Assembly (NCBI GenBank): GCA_905182185.1
Contig: CAJJAP010000010.1
Coordinates: forward strand, 62,001 to 126,000
From: an uncultured Candidatus Poseidoniales archaeon
GTDB lineage: Archaea > Thermoplasmatota > Poseidoniia > Poseidoniales > Poseidoniaceae
Length of the DNA: 64,000 nucleotides
Reading direction: 5' to 3'
Under the pieces are notes generated by a model that did no database searches, was not told the DNA's origin, and saw nothing but the letters and a program-made list of their open reading frames with translations. Of this stretch, positions 1-8,635 are shown one piece after another. Numbering within the stretch: position 1 is the stretch's first letter; each line of letters starts with the position of its first letter. Position numbers and translations under genes: made by a program.

Positions 1-419
1 CCAAACTGAAGTTATCAATCCGTATTCCCGCTGGAGTCGATAGTGAATCGGCAACAGATTTGATTGCTAAAACACTAACTGAAAACCCACCACAGGGCGC
101 ACATATCACATGGGAAACAGAACATCCAGCAGATGGCTTCCACGCAAAACCACTAGCAGATTGGCTCCATTCAGCACTAACTGATGCCAGTAATAATCAC
201 TATGGAAATCCAGTCCAGTTTATGGGTGAGGGAGGAACAATTCCATTCATGCCTATGCTACAGCAACAATTCCCACAAGCAGAATTTATGATTACAGGAA
301 TATTGGGGCCCGAATCCAATGCACACGGGCCTAACGAATTCACTCACATCCCTGCTAGTAAAGCAGTAACAGGTTGCGTTGCAGAAGTAATTGCAGCCCA
401 CGCAGCCCAAAAATTGTGA
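1..419 (+). CDS. M20-family metallopeptidase, C-terminal part (cut by window edge)
   Basis: The gene runs in from the left edge; its frame begins at base 3 and stops at 417-419, giving about 138 residues. The visible part starts inside the dimerisation (lid) domain and ends in the catalytic domain. The segment GEGGTIPFMPML followed by GILGPESNAHGPNEF is the typical M20 C-terminus, with a glycine-rich loop and a metal-ligand His in the AHGPNE motif. M20 enzymes are zinc or cobalt exopeptidases and deacylases of the carboxypeptidase, dipeptidase or DapE/ArgE type. Substrate cannot be told from this fragment. No operon partner is obvious downstream: about 117 bases separate it from the next gene. 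Confidence 0.8.
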   Translation, partial: KLKLSIRIPAGVDSESATDLIAKTLTENPPQGAHITWETEHPADGFHAKPLADWLHSALTDASNNHYGNPVQFMGEGGTIPFMPMLQQQFPQAEFMITGILGPESNAHGPNEFTHIPASKAVTGCVAEVIAAHAAQKL

Positions 420-536
420 GAACATTCGCGAAGTTCTATCGCTTCTAAGATGTCTATACTTTACCGTCCTTTATGCGTCGGTTTCTTAGGGAGGTGGCAT
501 GTGGCTCAAGCCATAGGCTATGCCTAAGGTGAGAAT

Positions 537-1259
537 ATGTCTGAAGGAACTATCACTCCGGAAATTAGAATTAAACAACTTCAAGAGGAATTGGATACTC
601 AAACCGATCGTTTGTTGAAGTTATTCGCAGCACACGAGTCGCAGGTTGAAGATTTGCGAACAGCAAAGGCGGAAATCGAAGTTCTTGAAAAGGAGATAAT
701 CGAGCGCGAAATAACCAAAGAAGTCCAAGATACACTACTTTCTGAAAAGGAAGTTAGAATTAGAGAACTCGAACTTAGAGCTGTAAGAGGCGGAAAGCAA
801 GTCGAGCATTTAGAACCAGCTTTAGCAAAGATGGAAGAAAAGTATTCTCGTGAAAAGGACCGCCTTGGCAAAGTATTCAATATTGCAGAGGAACTTGATG
901 GAGATTTACGTTTAGCAGTTACGGAAATGAAAGCTCGTGACGATTGGTATGTCGCTCATATGTCATTATTCGAGGACCTAAATAAGGCCATTAAGGACCG
1001 TTATACAATGATTGAACGGGCTGTTGAAACAGAACGACAAAGTGAGCATATGTCCCGTGCATTCAATGAGCGCATTGAAGAAATGGTTGAAGTTAGAGCT
1101 ACTGAAATGTCAGAAGAATCAGCAGAAGCGGAAGCCGCTGCCGAAGAAACATCACCGATTGAAGTCATTGAAGAAGAAGCAGAAGTAGATGCGGATTCAG
1201 AAGAAGCAGAAGTAGATGCGGATTCAGAAGAAGAAACAGACACAGAGTCTGACAATTGA
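537..1259 (+). CDS. Acidic coiled-coil protein of unknown function
   Basis: A 240-residue protein, almost wholly helical. Heptad-rich coiled coil covers roughly residues 8-110 and continues through about 185, followed by a very acidic Glu/Ala/Asp tail. The tail holds two exact copies of a nine-residue unit (EEAEVDADS). No signal peptide or membrane segment is visible, so it is probably cytoplasmic and structural. The start is ATG. Its stop overlaps a possible TTG start of the next gene, and the next gene's ATG lies 11 bases further on, suggesting cotranscription with the decarboxylase. I do not recognise a family; the call rests on composition only. Confidence 0.7.
   Translation: MSEGTITPEIRIKQLQEELDTQTDRLLKLFAAHESQVEDLRTAKAEIEVLEKEIIEREITKEVQDTLLSEKEVRIRELELRAVRGGKQVEHLEPALAKMEEKYSREKDRLGKVFNIAEELDGDLRLAVTEMKARDDWYVAHMSLFEDLNKAIKDRYTMIERAVETERQSEHMSRAFNERIEEMVEVRATEMSEESAEAEAAAEETSPIEVIEEEAEVDADSEEAEVDADSEEETDTESDN
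1173..1226 (+). repeat. Two tandem exact 27-bp copies in coiled-coil gene
   Basis: Two head-to-tail identical 27-base units (1173-1199 and 1200-1226) encode a repeated nine-residue acidic unit in the tail of the coiled-coil protein. This is the signature of a recent in-frame duplication. Confidence 0.9.
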
Positions 1260-1270
1260 GGTGTGTATCG

Positions 1271-2119
1271 ATGGGTGGTTTAGCCCACGGTGGGTACGGG
1301 CCGGTCATCATTCCAATGATGATGGGCGTTAGCGCTGTAGTCATAGGGGCAATAATTGATCCACTGAGTGGACTTGTTCCACTGTTCGGAATATTTTGCT
1401 TGATGTTGTCTGCATTTTTTGCCAATTTCTGGCGAGATCCAGACCGTAAGATTCCTTCTCAGCAAGGAGTCATTACTTCGCCTGCTGATGGGCATGTAAT
1501 GTTCGCAAAAAGAGAAAGGGCAATCGGCCGCCGTCCAAGTAAGAAAGAATTAGAATCAGGTAAATGTACAAATGATAAATTAACCGGAGACTGGTATCCT
1601 GAACCATTGGATGAACCATTATTATTCACTACCGAACAGCAATTTGAAGCAGTTCCAAAAGGCCAAGAATCAGATACAGATGTTTGGAGAGTCGCAGTAT
1701 TCATGTCACCACTTGACGTACATGTCAATCGCGCTCCAATGGCTAGTACTATCACAGCAATGGAACTCAGAACCGGCAAAGGGATGCGCCGTGGACCCTT
1801 TGCAGCAGCATTCAAAAAGGAAAGTCAATATAACGAAAGAGTTCGTTCAGTATTCCAAAGTGATGACGGAACAATAGCCGAAGTCATGCAAATATCAGGG
1901 GCGTTGGCAAGAACCATTGTCCCATGGGTCAGCCAGGGTGCTATATTGCGCCGAGGACAAAGGTTCGGGATGATTCGCCTAGGATCAAGAGTTGATGTTA
2001 GAGTTCAAGCATCAAAGTTCAATGTCGATGTAATCTCGGCAGAAGATGGAGATCAGGAGCATCCGAAAGGGCAATTCGTGATGGCCGGTTCTTCGATTCT
2101 TTACACGCCAGTGGAGTAG
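1271..2119 (+). CDS. Phosphatidylserine (archaetidylserine) decarboxylase-related protein
   Basis: About 282 residues from ATG 1271; an upstream in-frame TTG at 1256 is less likely. Two hydrophobic segments lie at about residues 12-51, then the family motif FWRDPDRKIP. The catalytic region has SPLDVHVNRAP, and RFGMIRLGSRVDV carries the Gly-Ser pair (about 238-239) where short-form decarboxylases self-cleave to make the pyruvoyl cofactor. The family decarboxylates phosphatidylserine to phosphatidylethanolamine; in archaea the likely substrate is archaetidylserine. It is longer than typical short forms because of an insert around residues 85-130. A CDP-alcohol phosphatidyltransferase at 43.5 kb could act upstream in the pathway. 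Membrane location is expected. Confidence 0.85.
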   Translation: MGGLAHGGYGPVIIPMMMGVSAVVIGAIIDPLSGLVPLFGIFCLMLSAFFANFWRDPDRKIPSQQGVITSPADGHVMFAKRERAIGRRPSKKELESGKCTNDKLTGDWYPEPLDEPLLFTTEQQFEAVPKGQESDTDVWRVAVFMSPLDVHVNRAPMASTITAMELRTGKGMRRGPFAAAFKKESQYNERVRSVFQSDDGTIAEVMQISGALARTIVPWVSQGAILRRGQRFGMIRLGSRVDVRVQASKFNVDVISAEDGDQEHPKGQFVMAGSSILYTPVE

Positions 2120-2188
2120 TTAAGGCAGTTCTTTTCATATCGGTGCATTGAATACTAAAGGGTTGACCCAGCAACTGGAGGAAGAGAC

Positions 2189-3355
2189 ATGAACAAGCCC
2201 GTTTCACTTACTTTGCTCGGTGAGAGTAACAAAGGTGTCCGCATTCATGATTTGATTAAAGCTCCAGCGAATACCGCTTGGGCAAAAGAACGTCAACAAT
2301 CATGGGATGCAGATGAACCAGCAACCGTATATTACACCCCAGAAACAACTGCAGATGGTACGCCATGCAGTGCAGTTACAGTGATTCTTAGAACCAAAGG
2401 TTGCCATTGGTGGTGGAGTTCAGGTTGTACTTTTTGTGGTTATTTCAATGATACACGTGATGATGTTACCAACGATAACCTACATTCTCAATGGCAATAT
2501 GCAAAACAAAAGTTCAATGATTTCGAAGACCATCAGATGGTTAAGGTTTACACTTCAGGTAGCCTGTTAGAAGACAGAGAAATCCCTGTAGAATTCCAAG
2601 AGACCGTATTAGCAGATTGCCAACGTCTCGGCAAGGAATTGATAGTAGAGAGTCGCTGTGAACAAATGACTGAAGAAAAGTTAGCATGGGCAACTAAAAT
2701 CAACCAAAACTTTGCTGTAGCAATAGGCTTAGAAGCCTATGATGATGAAGTTTTAAGATTCCATGTTAACAAGGGATTCACAACAAAGTCATGGGAACGG
2801 GCAGTCGTCAATATGCAAAAATTTGATGTCAGAATAAAGACATACCTAATGTTTAAACCACCATTTATGTCTGAAGCTGATGCATTGAATCACAGTGTAA
2901 AGTGGATTGTAGCAGTCGCAGAAAAGAGCGATGAAATATCTGTTAATCCAATGAATATCCAAAGAGGTACAATCATTGATAGATTACACCGCAATAACGA
3001 GTACCGCCCTCCATGGTTATGGTCGCTGGTTGAGATGATCAAGCGAGCCCATCCTTCTATCCATCCAGAAGGAGGATTCAATGGTGATGCAGATCAAATT
3101 TCTCGCCTTATCGTTCACCCAACCGCTGGAGGAAGAGTTCGTGGAGCCCATAACTGCGGGGAATGTGACTCGCATGTAGTCGCCGGTATCGAGCGTTACG
3201 CAGTTTCAGGTGATTTGAGAGAATTCGATGGACTAGAGTGCCAATGCCAAGCGATTTGGGCAACTGAAATCGCCTTGGAAGAAACATTACCAACTCCTTT
3301 AGGAATCTCAAAAAGTCGTCGGGGCAGCGTCCTAGCAAATTTGCGTTCATTGTGA
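2189..3355 (+). CDS. Radical SAM protein RaSEA, archaeosine tRNA modification
   Basis: A 388-residue radical SAM enzyme. The cluster motif is CX7CX2C (Cys72, Cys80, Cys83) in LRTKGCHWWWSSGCTFCGY, with the aromatic insert characteristic of the archaeosine-associated RaSEA family (MJ1487-like). This family works with ArcS to convert preQ0-lysine-modified tRNA to archaeosine at position 15 of archaeal tRNA. A C-terminal cysteine cluster (HNCGECDSH, LECQCQ) suggests a second metal site. A strong ribosome-binding sequence (GGAGGAAGAG) precedes ATG 2189. No ArcS or tRNA-guanine transglycosylase gene is in the window. Confidence 0.85.
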   Translation: MNKPVSLTLLGESNKGVRIHDLIKAPANTAWAKERQQSWDADEPATVYYTPETTADGTPCSAVTVILRTKGCHWWWSSGCTFCGYFNDTRDDVTNDNLHSQWQYAKQKFNDFEDHQMVKVYTSGSLLEDREIPVEFQETVLADCQRLGKELIVESRCEQMTEEKLAWATKINQNFAVAIGLEAYDDEVLRFHVNKGFTTKSWERAVVNMQKFDVRIKTYLMFKPPFMSEADALNHSVKWIVAVAEKSDEISVNPMNIQRGTIIDRLHRNNEYRPPWLWSLVEMIKRAHPSIHPEGGFNGDADQISRLIVHPTAGGRVRGAHNCGECDSHVVAGIERYAVSGDLREFDGLECQCQAIWATEIALEETLPTPLGISKSRRGSVLANLRSL

Positions 3356-3434
3356 ATAAATATTCCATCCAACGGGCGCTCTAGCAACTATGTCGCTAGT
3401 CAATACTTATTACCGCTCCCGAAGTGGAACAGAA

Positions 3435-3451
3435 TGACCCCTATGGGGTCA
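3435..3451. other. GC-rich hairpin before a membrane-protein gene
   Basis: A perfect 7-bp stem with a 3-base loop (TGACCCC-TAT-GGGGTCA) lies 16 bases before the ATG at 3468. It belongs to a group of similar short hairpins in this window (32272, 44226, 49394). Function is unknown; it could mark an mRNA leader or the end of upstream transcription. Confidence 0.6.
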
Positions 3452-3467
3452 ATTGGAGCCGAGGACT

Positions 3468-3740
3468 ATGACTAACACTACGACACTACCAGATGTGACG
3501 ACCGGAAACGGAGAACCATCAACTAGCCGCGTACTATTGACTTTGTTTTTAGTGGGCGTAATTGGCCTATTAGCACTCTTTTCCAATGTCTTTGGATGGG
3601 ATTCCCTTCCATTGCTCAGCGACCTAATACCATTGATTGGTAACTTGGGTGGTTCTGGAATTTGGTATTACTTGATTGGATTGCTCGCAGGAGTTGCCGT
3701 GATAGTTTCCAACTTGTTGGGAGAGGTCCTGTTGGATTGA
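3468..3740 (+). CDS. Small membrane protein, two transmembrane segments
   Basis: About 90 residues from ATG 3468 (a TTG at 3453 is also in frame). A polar Thr-rich N-terminus is followed by two hydrophobic segments at about residues 21-42 and 55-85 separated by a Gly-rich loop. The next gene starts 13 bases after the stop behind a GGAGGTG ribosome-binding sequence, so the two are very probably cotranscribed. Given the oxidase-like nature of the next protein, this may be a small partner subunit. That is inference; no family was recognised. Confidence 0.65.
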   Translation: MTNTTTLPDVTTGNGEPSTSRVLLTLFLVGVIGLLALFSNVFGWDSLPLLSDLIPLIGNLGGSGIWYYLIGLLAGVAVIVSNLLGEVLLD

Positions 3741-3753
3741 GGAGGTGTGATGT

Positions 3754-6057
3754 ATGGAATCAATATTTATTGGAATCGCAATAACAGTATCCGTGATCTG
3801 GCTAACTGCTAATTACACAGCAAAAGGAATAGGCAATATGTCAGTGGCAATGCGTCAATTTTCACTGTTCTTCCTAACAAAAGCCCCAGCAGGTTTGGTT
3901 GACTTATTCGAAGACAAACCAGGTAGCGGTGCTAGAACCTGGATTAATTTCGGTATGCTTTGGTTCGTATTTTCTTCAATTTGTGGATTCCTTGGACTAT
4001 GGCACCATTACGACCCAACAGCACTAGATTCTCTAGCAAGCATTGGCTGGGCATACGATAATGGTGATGCATTAACAGCAACAACTACCAAATTCCTCGG
4101 AGTTGCAGTATTCTCAACTCTAGTTGGTGCAGGACTTGTTTCAATTTCACGCAGTAGCAATGGCAAAATGGCAAGTGAAGCAAGTGCATCCCTTTCAGCA
4201 TTTTTGTTTACCCTAACAACAATCTTTGCATCATTATTGCCATCGCTACTAGGACTGTTAGGACAAGATATAGACAGTGCAATAAATATTGTATTAATCG
4301 ATGCCGTTTCCAAATTAGCAGTTGCAATGATCGTTGCAGCGTTATTTCTAAACGTATTACTAACAGTTGCAAATAGGGGCGATGAAGATGTATCAACAAG
4401 TGCTTGGTTCCTAATTTTCGCTCTATTGATATTCATTTTGTCAATGTTTTTGGGATTCTTCGGCGAACTCGCCGGCTCTACCCAAATAGTTTGGCTTGCG
4501 GGTCAAATGGGAAGTTCTTGGGTAATCTTATCCCTAATATTCTCTGCAGCATACCACATTATCCCGATGACATCAGGTGTACCAATTTGGTCGGCTTCAA
4601 TGCGCCAAGCGAATCTATTCTTGCTATTCATTACCCTTCCACCATTCTTCATCGCTTCAGCGAGTGGTTCAACATTTTTACTCAATCTTGGTGCGATCGT
4701 AATGACACTTGGCCTACTGCCAATTATTGCAGGTAGCGTCAACTTACTATTCACTGCCAGTGGCAATATATCTGCAATCGTCAAGAACCCAGGTGCTCTT
4801 GCTGCAACACTTGCAATGGTCTTGTTACCAATCTATGCAATTGGAGCATTCTTTACTGGCATGGATGTCTTCCTCGGAACAGGGAAACTTGGAGATATGG
4901 CAACAACACTTGACATGGGATTCCTATGGACTATTGGCGGTTTGATGATTCTATCAGGGGCTTACGTCTCCTATCCTTTGGCCTGTAACAAAGAACTTTC
5001 CGAACCAAGTAAGGCCAACCTAACTGTTTGGCTTGTTCTATTCGGAGGTTTTGCCTCTACCATTGCAAATCTAATTGGAGACTTCACAATTCAAGCGGTT
5101 GCAAATTCAGGCGTTGAAGATGCAGTTGCCCAAACAGAAGGATTCTATTTGGTCGGAGCAGCATTATTCTACTTCACCGCAATCGGTGCAATACTAGCTA
5201 CATTGGCGGTCATAAGAATAAGTTCTTCAAAAAGTACATCAAGTCATTCCCAAACATCTGTTTCAGATATTAGTACCTACAACCTAGGAGACGGAGCAAC
5301 AACAATCCGTACACTCTTGGGACGAGGAGTTGGGATAGATACTAAACTGGTAGTAGGGGAAATGGAAGAAGATGAAGGTGGAAGCACCGTAATCGTAGTT
5401 TCCGCGGCACTACATGACGATGAAGTAACCGAATTCCCTGAAGAAGATAATTCTCAATCACCTCTTTACAAACTAGGCGTTGCTGCTTCAGAGAGTGACA
5501 TGACGATTCGGAACATATTTGAGATGATGGATACCGATGATAATGGTCGCATTGATGGGCCGGAATTACAGAAAGGAATCACACAAATATCTGGTGATAT
5601 ACTGTCTCCTACGGAAGTTATGGAATTATTGAGTACCTTTGATGAAGATTCCGATGGACGCTTAGACCCGATGGAATTAGTTCGTGCTATCGAGTCATTA
5701 GGACTTGACATAGCCTCTGACAATACCACAGAGTCTTCAAAAGTCTCCGCCAAACCCGCAGTTAAAAAGGCAAAACAATCCGATGCGAGCGCCAAGGAAT
5801 TGTTAATGCTGGCAAATTATTTGGCAGATTCAGAACAAACCATCATGGAGTTTTTCAAGTCTATTGATTTAGACGATTCTAATTCGATCGATGCTTATGA
5901 ATTCCAAATGGCATTGAAGAATTCAAATATTTCCAACCTCCCTCCATGGGAGATGGAGTCACTAATCACTGCTATTGACATCGATGGAGATGGAAAAATC
6001 AACTTACCAGAACTTTCGATAGCACTTGCAAAGAGCCGTCAAACACACTCCTGCTAA
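3754..6057 (+). CDS. Heme-copper-oxidase-like membrane protein with four EF-hands (C-terminus frameshifted)
   Basis: A 767-residue reading frame. Residues 1-490 form about 12-14 transmembrane helices. Their spacing and loop motifs resemble subunit I of ba3/cbb3-type heme-copper oxidases: WLAGQMGSSWVILSL, AAYHIIP and SASMRQANLFLLF align by eye with the ba3 WWTGH..., YTILP and ...ARLAFLLF region. The Cu-B histidines are replaced (Gln for the first, Phe-Phe for the pair), and the heme-ligand region near LDMGFLW also lacks His, so oxidase activity is unlikely. Residues about 585-765 carry four EF-hand loops (DTDDNGRIDGPE, DEDSDGRLDPME, DLDDSNSIDAYE, DIDGDGKINLPE), two pairs as in calmodulin. The frame ends prematurely; a SAP-like tail continues to 6202 in the next frame. 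The oxidase relation is my inference. Confidence 0.7.
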   Translation: MESIFIGIAITVSVIWLTANYTAKGIGNMSVAMRQFSLFFLTKAPAGLVDLFEDKPGSGARTWINFGMLWFVFSSICGFLGLWHHYDPTALDSLASIGWAYDNGDALTATTTKFLGVAVFSTLVGAGLVSISRSSNGKMASEASASLSAFLFTLTTIFASLLPSLLGLLGQDIDSAINIVLIDAVSKLAVAMIVAALFLNVLLTVANRGDEDVSTSAWFLIFALLIFILSMFLGFFGELAGSTQIVWLAGQMGSSWVILSLIFSAAYHIIPMTSGVPIWSASMRQANLFLLFITLPPFFIASASGSTFLLNLGAIVMTLGLLPIIAGSVNLLFTASGNISAIVKNPGALAATLAMVLLPIYAIGAFFTGMDVFLGTGKLGDMATTLDMGFLWTIGGLMILSGAYVSYPLACNKELSEPSKANLTVWLVLFGGFASTIANLIGDFTIQAVANSGVEDAVAQTEGFYLVGAALFYFTAIGAILATLAVIRISSSKSTSSHSQTSVSDISTYNLGDGATTIRTLLGRGVGIDTKLVVGEMEEDEGGSTVIVVSAALHDDEVTEFPEEDNSQSPLYKLGVAASESDMTIRNIFEMMDTDDNGRIDGPELQKGITQISGDILSPTEVMELLSTFDEDSDGRLDPMELVRAIESLGLDIASDNTTESSKVSAKPAVKKAKQSDASAKELLMLANYLADSEQTIMEFFKSIDLDDSNSIDAYEFQMALKNSNISNLPPWEMESLITAIDIDGDGKINLPELSIALAKSRQTHSC

Positions 6058-6202
6058 ACAATCAGACTCTGAAGTTGAAGTTCCTTCCCAAGTCCAACTC
6101 AACAAAATGAAGAAGGCTGAATTGGTTGAACTTGCAACTTCTTTAAGCCTAGATGCATCAGGAACAAAGAAAGAGTTAGTCAGCCGTATCACCGAGGCAT
6201 AA
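6037..6202 (+). other. Frameshifted C-terminal SAP-like tail of the EF-hand protein
   Basis: After the stop at 6055-6057, the neighbouring frame stays open to a stop at 6200-6202. It encodes a Lys/Ser/Glu linker followed by MKKAELVELATSLSLD and TKKELVSRITEA, a good match to a SAP motif (helix-extended loop-helix). Removing one base near 6036-6043 joins it to the EF-hand frame, giving a protein of about 815 residues. SAP motifs in eukaryotes bind nucleic acid; short SAP-like tails on other proteins may have different roles. Confidence 0.75.
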
Positions 6203-6219
6203 AGGGGGGAAATTCCCCA

Positions 6220-7503
6220 GTGCGAATCGGTCTTGTAGGAAAACCAAATGTTGGTAAGTCAACATTTTTCAGTGCAGCAACACTTGCCAAAGTTGACATT
6301 GCAAACTATCCATTTTGTACTATAGAACCAAATGTCGGCGTGGCTTTTATTGAAGCACGTAAACCATGCCCGTGCAAGGATATTAGACAGCGACAGGAAT
6401 CAGAAGGCCGCTTACCACCAATAGCCGAAGACGATTTACGCCAAGGCAGTATATGCCAGCCAAGAACTGGGAGTTGTATTGGCTTCCGCAGATTAGTTCC
6501 ATGCTTCTTAGTCGACGTAGCAGGTTTAGTTCCAGGTGCCAGTGAAGGCAAAGGAAGAGGTAATGCGTTCTTAGCTGATTTAGCAAATAGCGATGCCTTA
6601 ATTCAGGTAGTTGATGCAGCAGGATCAACAGATATTGAAGGAAATCCCCTTGGTTCTGGTCAAACAAAAGAAGATGCCCAGTTGAGAGTAAATCAAGAGA
6701 TAGAGTTTCTTGCAGATGAATTAGATGCTTGGATTTCCGGTTTGCTAAAGGATGGTTGGCAAAGAGGTGTTAGAAGGGTTCAAGCCGAAGGTGAGAAGGG
6801 TTTGATTTCATTTATTCATGAGAAACTGACAGGATTAGGTGCTACTCTAAATTTGGTTGCTAACGCATTTGATGATTTCAGAAATGAAGTTGGTGATTGT
6901 GGACAACCTTGGAATTGGGATGACGAAATAATCGCGAAACTTGCAGTAAACGTTCGTATTTACTTATTCCCGATCCATATTGCAGCAAATAAATGCGATA
7001 TCGCTCCTGAAGGAGTTCTACAGGAAATAACGGCAAACGGAACAATAGTTGCTTGTATGGCGGATGTTGAATTGGCTCTACGCAGAGCACAATCAGCAGG
7101 TTTGATAAACTACACCTCGGGACAAAAATCGTTCACAATAGAAGAAGGCAAAGGTTTGAACGAGGCACAAATAAAAGCACTCTCGCATATGCAAGAACGA
7201 TTGAGTTCTAATGGTGGAACAGGTGTTGCAACAATTATCGACAAAGTTCTGTTTGATGAATTAGACCACATTGTAGTCTATCCTGTACAAGATGAATTAC
7301 ACTGGACAGATGGGGATGGCAAAGTTTTGCCAGATGCCTTTGTCGTTCCTAATGCAATTCAAGCAAAACCTCTTGCTTACAAAGTACATTCGGACCTAGG
7401 AGATGGATTTATCAAAGGAGTGGATGGAAGAACAAGGCGAGTGGTCGGTGCTGAGCACGAATTAAGTGATGGAGACGTTCTTAAAATCCATGCCAAATCT
7501 TGA
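6220..7503 (+). CDS. Obg-family GTPase of the YchF/OLA1 type, with TGS domain
   Basis: A 427-residue P-loop GTPase starting at a GTG. The G1 motif is GKPNVGKST (about residues 7-15), switch I has NYPFCTIEPNVG, G3 is DVAGLVPGASEGKGRGN, and NKCD serves as a G4-like motif. The last 80 or so residues (from LDHIVVYPVQDE to DGDVLKIHAKS) form a TGS domain. The cysteine-containing insert ARKPCPCKDIRQR is typical of archaeal members. YchF/OLA1 proteins bind ribosomes and hydrolyse ATP or GTP; their exact role is unsettled. The gene follows the EF-hand protein by 17 bases. Confidence 0.92.
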   Translation: MRIGLVGKPNVGKSTFFSAATLAKVDIANYPFCTIEPNVGVAFIEARKPCPCKDIRQRQESEGRLPPIAEDDLRQGSICQPRTGSCIGFRRLVPCFLVDVAGLVPGASEGKGRGNAFLADLANSDALIQVVDAAGSTDIEGNPLGSGQTKEDAQLRVNQEIEFLADELDAWISGLLKDGWQRGVRRVQAEGEKGLISFIHEKLTGLGATLNLVANAFDDFRNEVGDCGQPWNWDDEIIAKLAVNVRIYLFPIHIAANKCDIAPEGVLQEITANGTIVACMADVELALRRAQSAGLINYTSGQKSFTIEEGKGLNEAQIKALSHMQERLSSNGGTGVATIIDKVLFDELDHIVVYPVQDELHWTDGDGKVLPDAFVVPNAIQAKPLAYKVHSDLGDGFIKGVDGRTRRVVGAEHELSDGDVLKIHAKS

Positions 7504-7594
7504 TTCCGGAAAATTCCCCCGATAGTAAAAAAACTATATTTTTCTATATTTGCAGTGGCAACCTTGAAGTTCAAAAATAATAGGCGAGTATCTA

Positions 7595-8203
7595 ATGATG
7601 CCCTTACAAGACCTAGTTGTTGCTATTGTCCTAACAATTTTCTTAATCGTCGGAGTTTATCAATTTTATTTTTTAACTCAGAACCACATGATAAAACCTG
7701 CAAAGCAATTTGATATGAAAGTTGACAAACTTTTCAAATTCAAAGGCTATTGGGTCTGGCTATATTCTGGCTTGTATTACCCAATGATAATTGCAACGGT
7801 TTTAACAATTGATAGTATGAAAGAATATAATTATTCTTTTATGTCGTTCGTATTTTTATTATTTATTCAGATGGCCTTTTTCCGATACTATCCAGTAGAA
7901 ACACCCGCTGAATGGAGAGACTTTAGTGGGTTGAAGCAGACTCGCAGTGTACGTTTTATGCAACTTGTACAAAAATACGATGATAATACCAACTGCTTCC
8001 CAAGCATGCATGTTTCAGTAGCGACTTTAGTTGCTTTCCATGTTGCTAACAACGTTGCAGAAGTTGGTAATTGGCCCTTCTTATTCCCTGTGATTATCGC
8101 ATTAAGTGCTTTGTGGACAAAGCAGCATTATGTTGTCGATGTAGTAGCAGGTGTAGTTCCTGGGTGGATTGCATGGGAGCTATACAAATTGATTCAGTAC
8201 TGA
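7595..8203 (+). CDS. PAP2-superfamily membrane phosphatase or phosphotransferase
   Basis: A 202-residue protein with about five or six membrane helices. The acid-phosphatase motifs are visible: NCFPSMHVS (P-S-x-H motif 2) and TKQHYVVDVVAG (H-x3-D motif 3), both in the form seen in AUR1/inositol-phosphoceramide-synthase-like members. Motif 1 (KX6RP) is not clear. The family removes or transfers phosphate on lipid phosphates such as polyprenyl pyrophosphate or phosphatidic-acid analogues at the membrane face. The 3' end almost meets the oppositely oriented gene at 8212. Confidence 0.8.
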   Translation: MMPLQDLVVAIVLTIFLIVGVYQFYFLTQNHMIKPAKQFDMKVDKLFKFKGYWVWLYSGLYYPMIIATVLTIDSMKEYNYSFMSFVFLLFIQMAFFRYYPVETPAEWRDFSGLKQTRSVRFMQLVQKYDDNTNCFPSMHVSVATLVAFHVANNVAEVGNWPFLFPVIIALSALWTKQHYVVDVVAGVVPGWIAWELYKLIQY

Positions 8204-8211
8204 ATCTTGTA

Positions 8212-8598
8212 TCAATGCCCTTCAGGACGATCGTAGGCTGGCGTTAAACGAGCCATATCCCCAGAGAACTGGGAAGCACGATAGATGAACCAAACAGGTG
8301 TCAGCAGTGTTAACACAATTAGAGCAACGAGGAAATACATTCCCCATGGATTTACTTCAGACAGAGATACAGACCAGAAAATCCATAGCATTGGCAGATA
8401 GAGGAAGAAACTGTATCTTCGTGCAACAATACCAAATCTAGCATTTCTCTGTGAATTGTTGAATAGAGTAGGAGCCTCTTCTTCAGTCACCAAACCCTTC
8501 TCAACTCCACAACGAACACACACTTGTGCTCGAGGACCAACACCATGAATGAAATAGCTACGTGGATAGATGCTAGAGCAGTGGCGGCAGGTCGGCAT
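8212..8598 (-). CDS. Zinc-ribbon protein with two membrane helices
   Basis: 128 residues. Two CxxC pairs near the N-terminus (CRHC at about 4-7 and CVRC at about 27-30) should bind one zinc. Two hydrophobic helices follow at about residues 62-80 and 86-107. It lies 37 bases downstream of the pabB-pabA fusion on the same strand and may be the last gene of that run. Family and role are unknown. Confidence 0.7.
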   Translation of the reverse strand: MPTCRHCSSIYPRSYFIHGVGPRAQVCVRCGVEKGLVTEEEAPTLFNNSQRNARFGIVARRYSFFLYLPMLWIFWSVSLSEVNPWGMYFLVALIVLTLLTPVWFIYRASQFSGDMARLTPAYDRPEGH

Positions 8599-8635
8599 AG
8601 TGTTCCCTCAAACTACCCGAGTTGCTTTAGATTCT

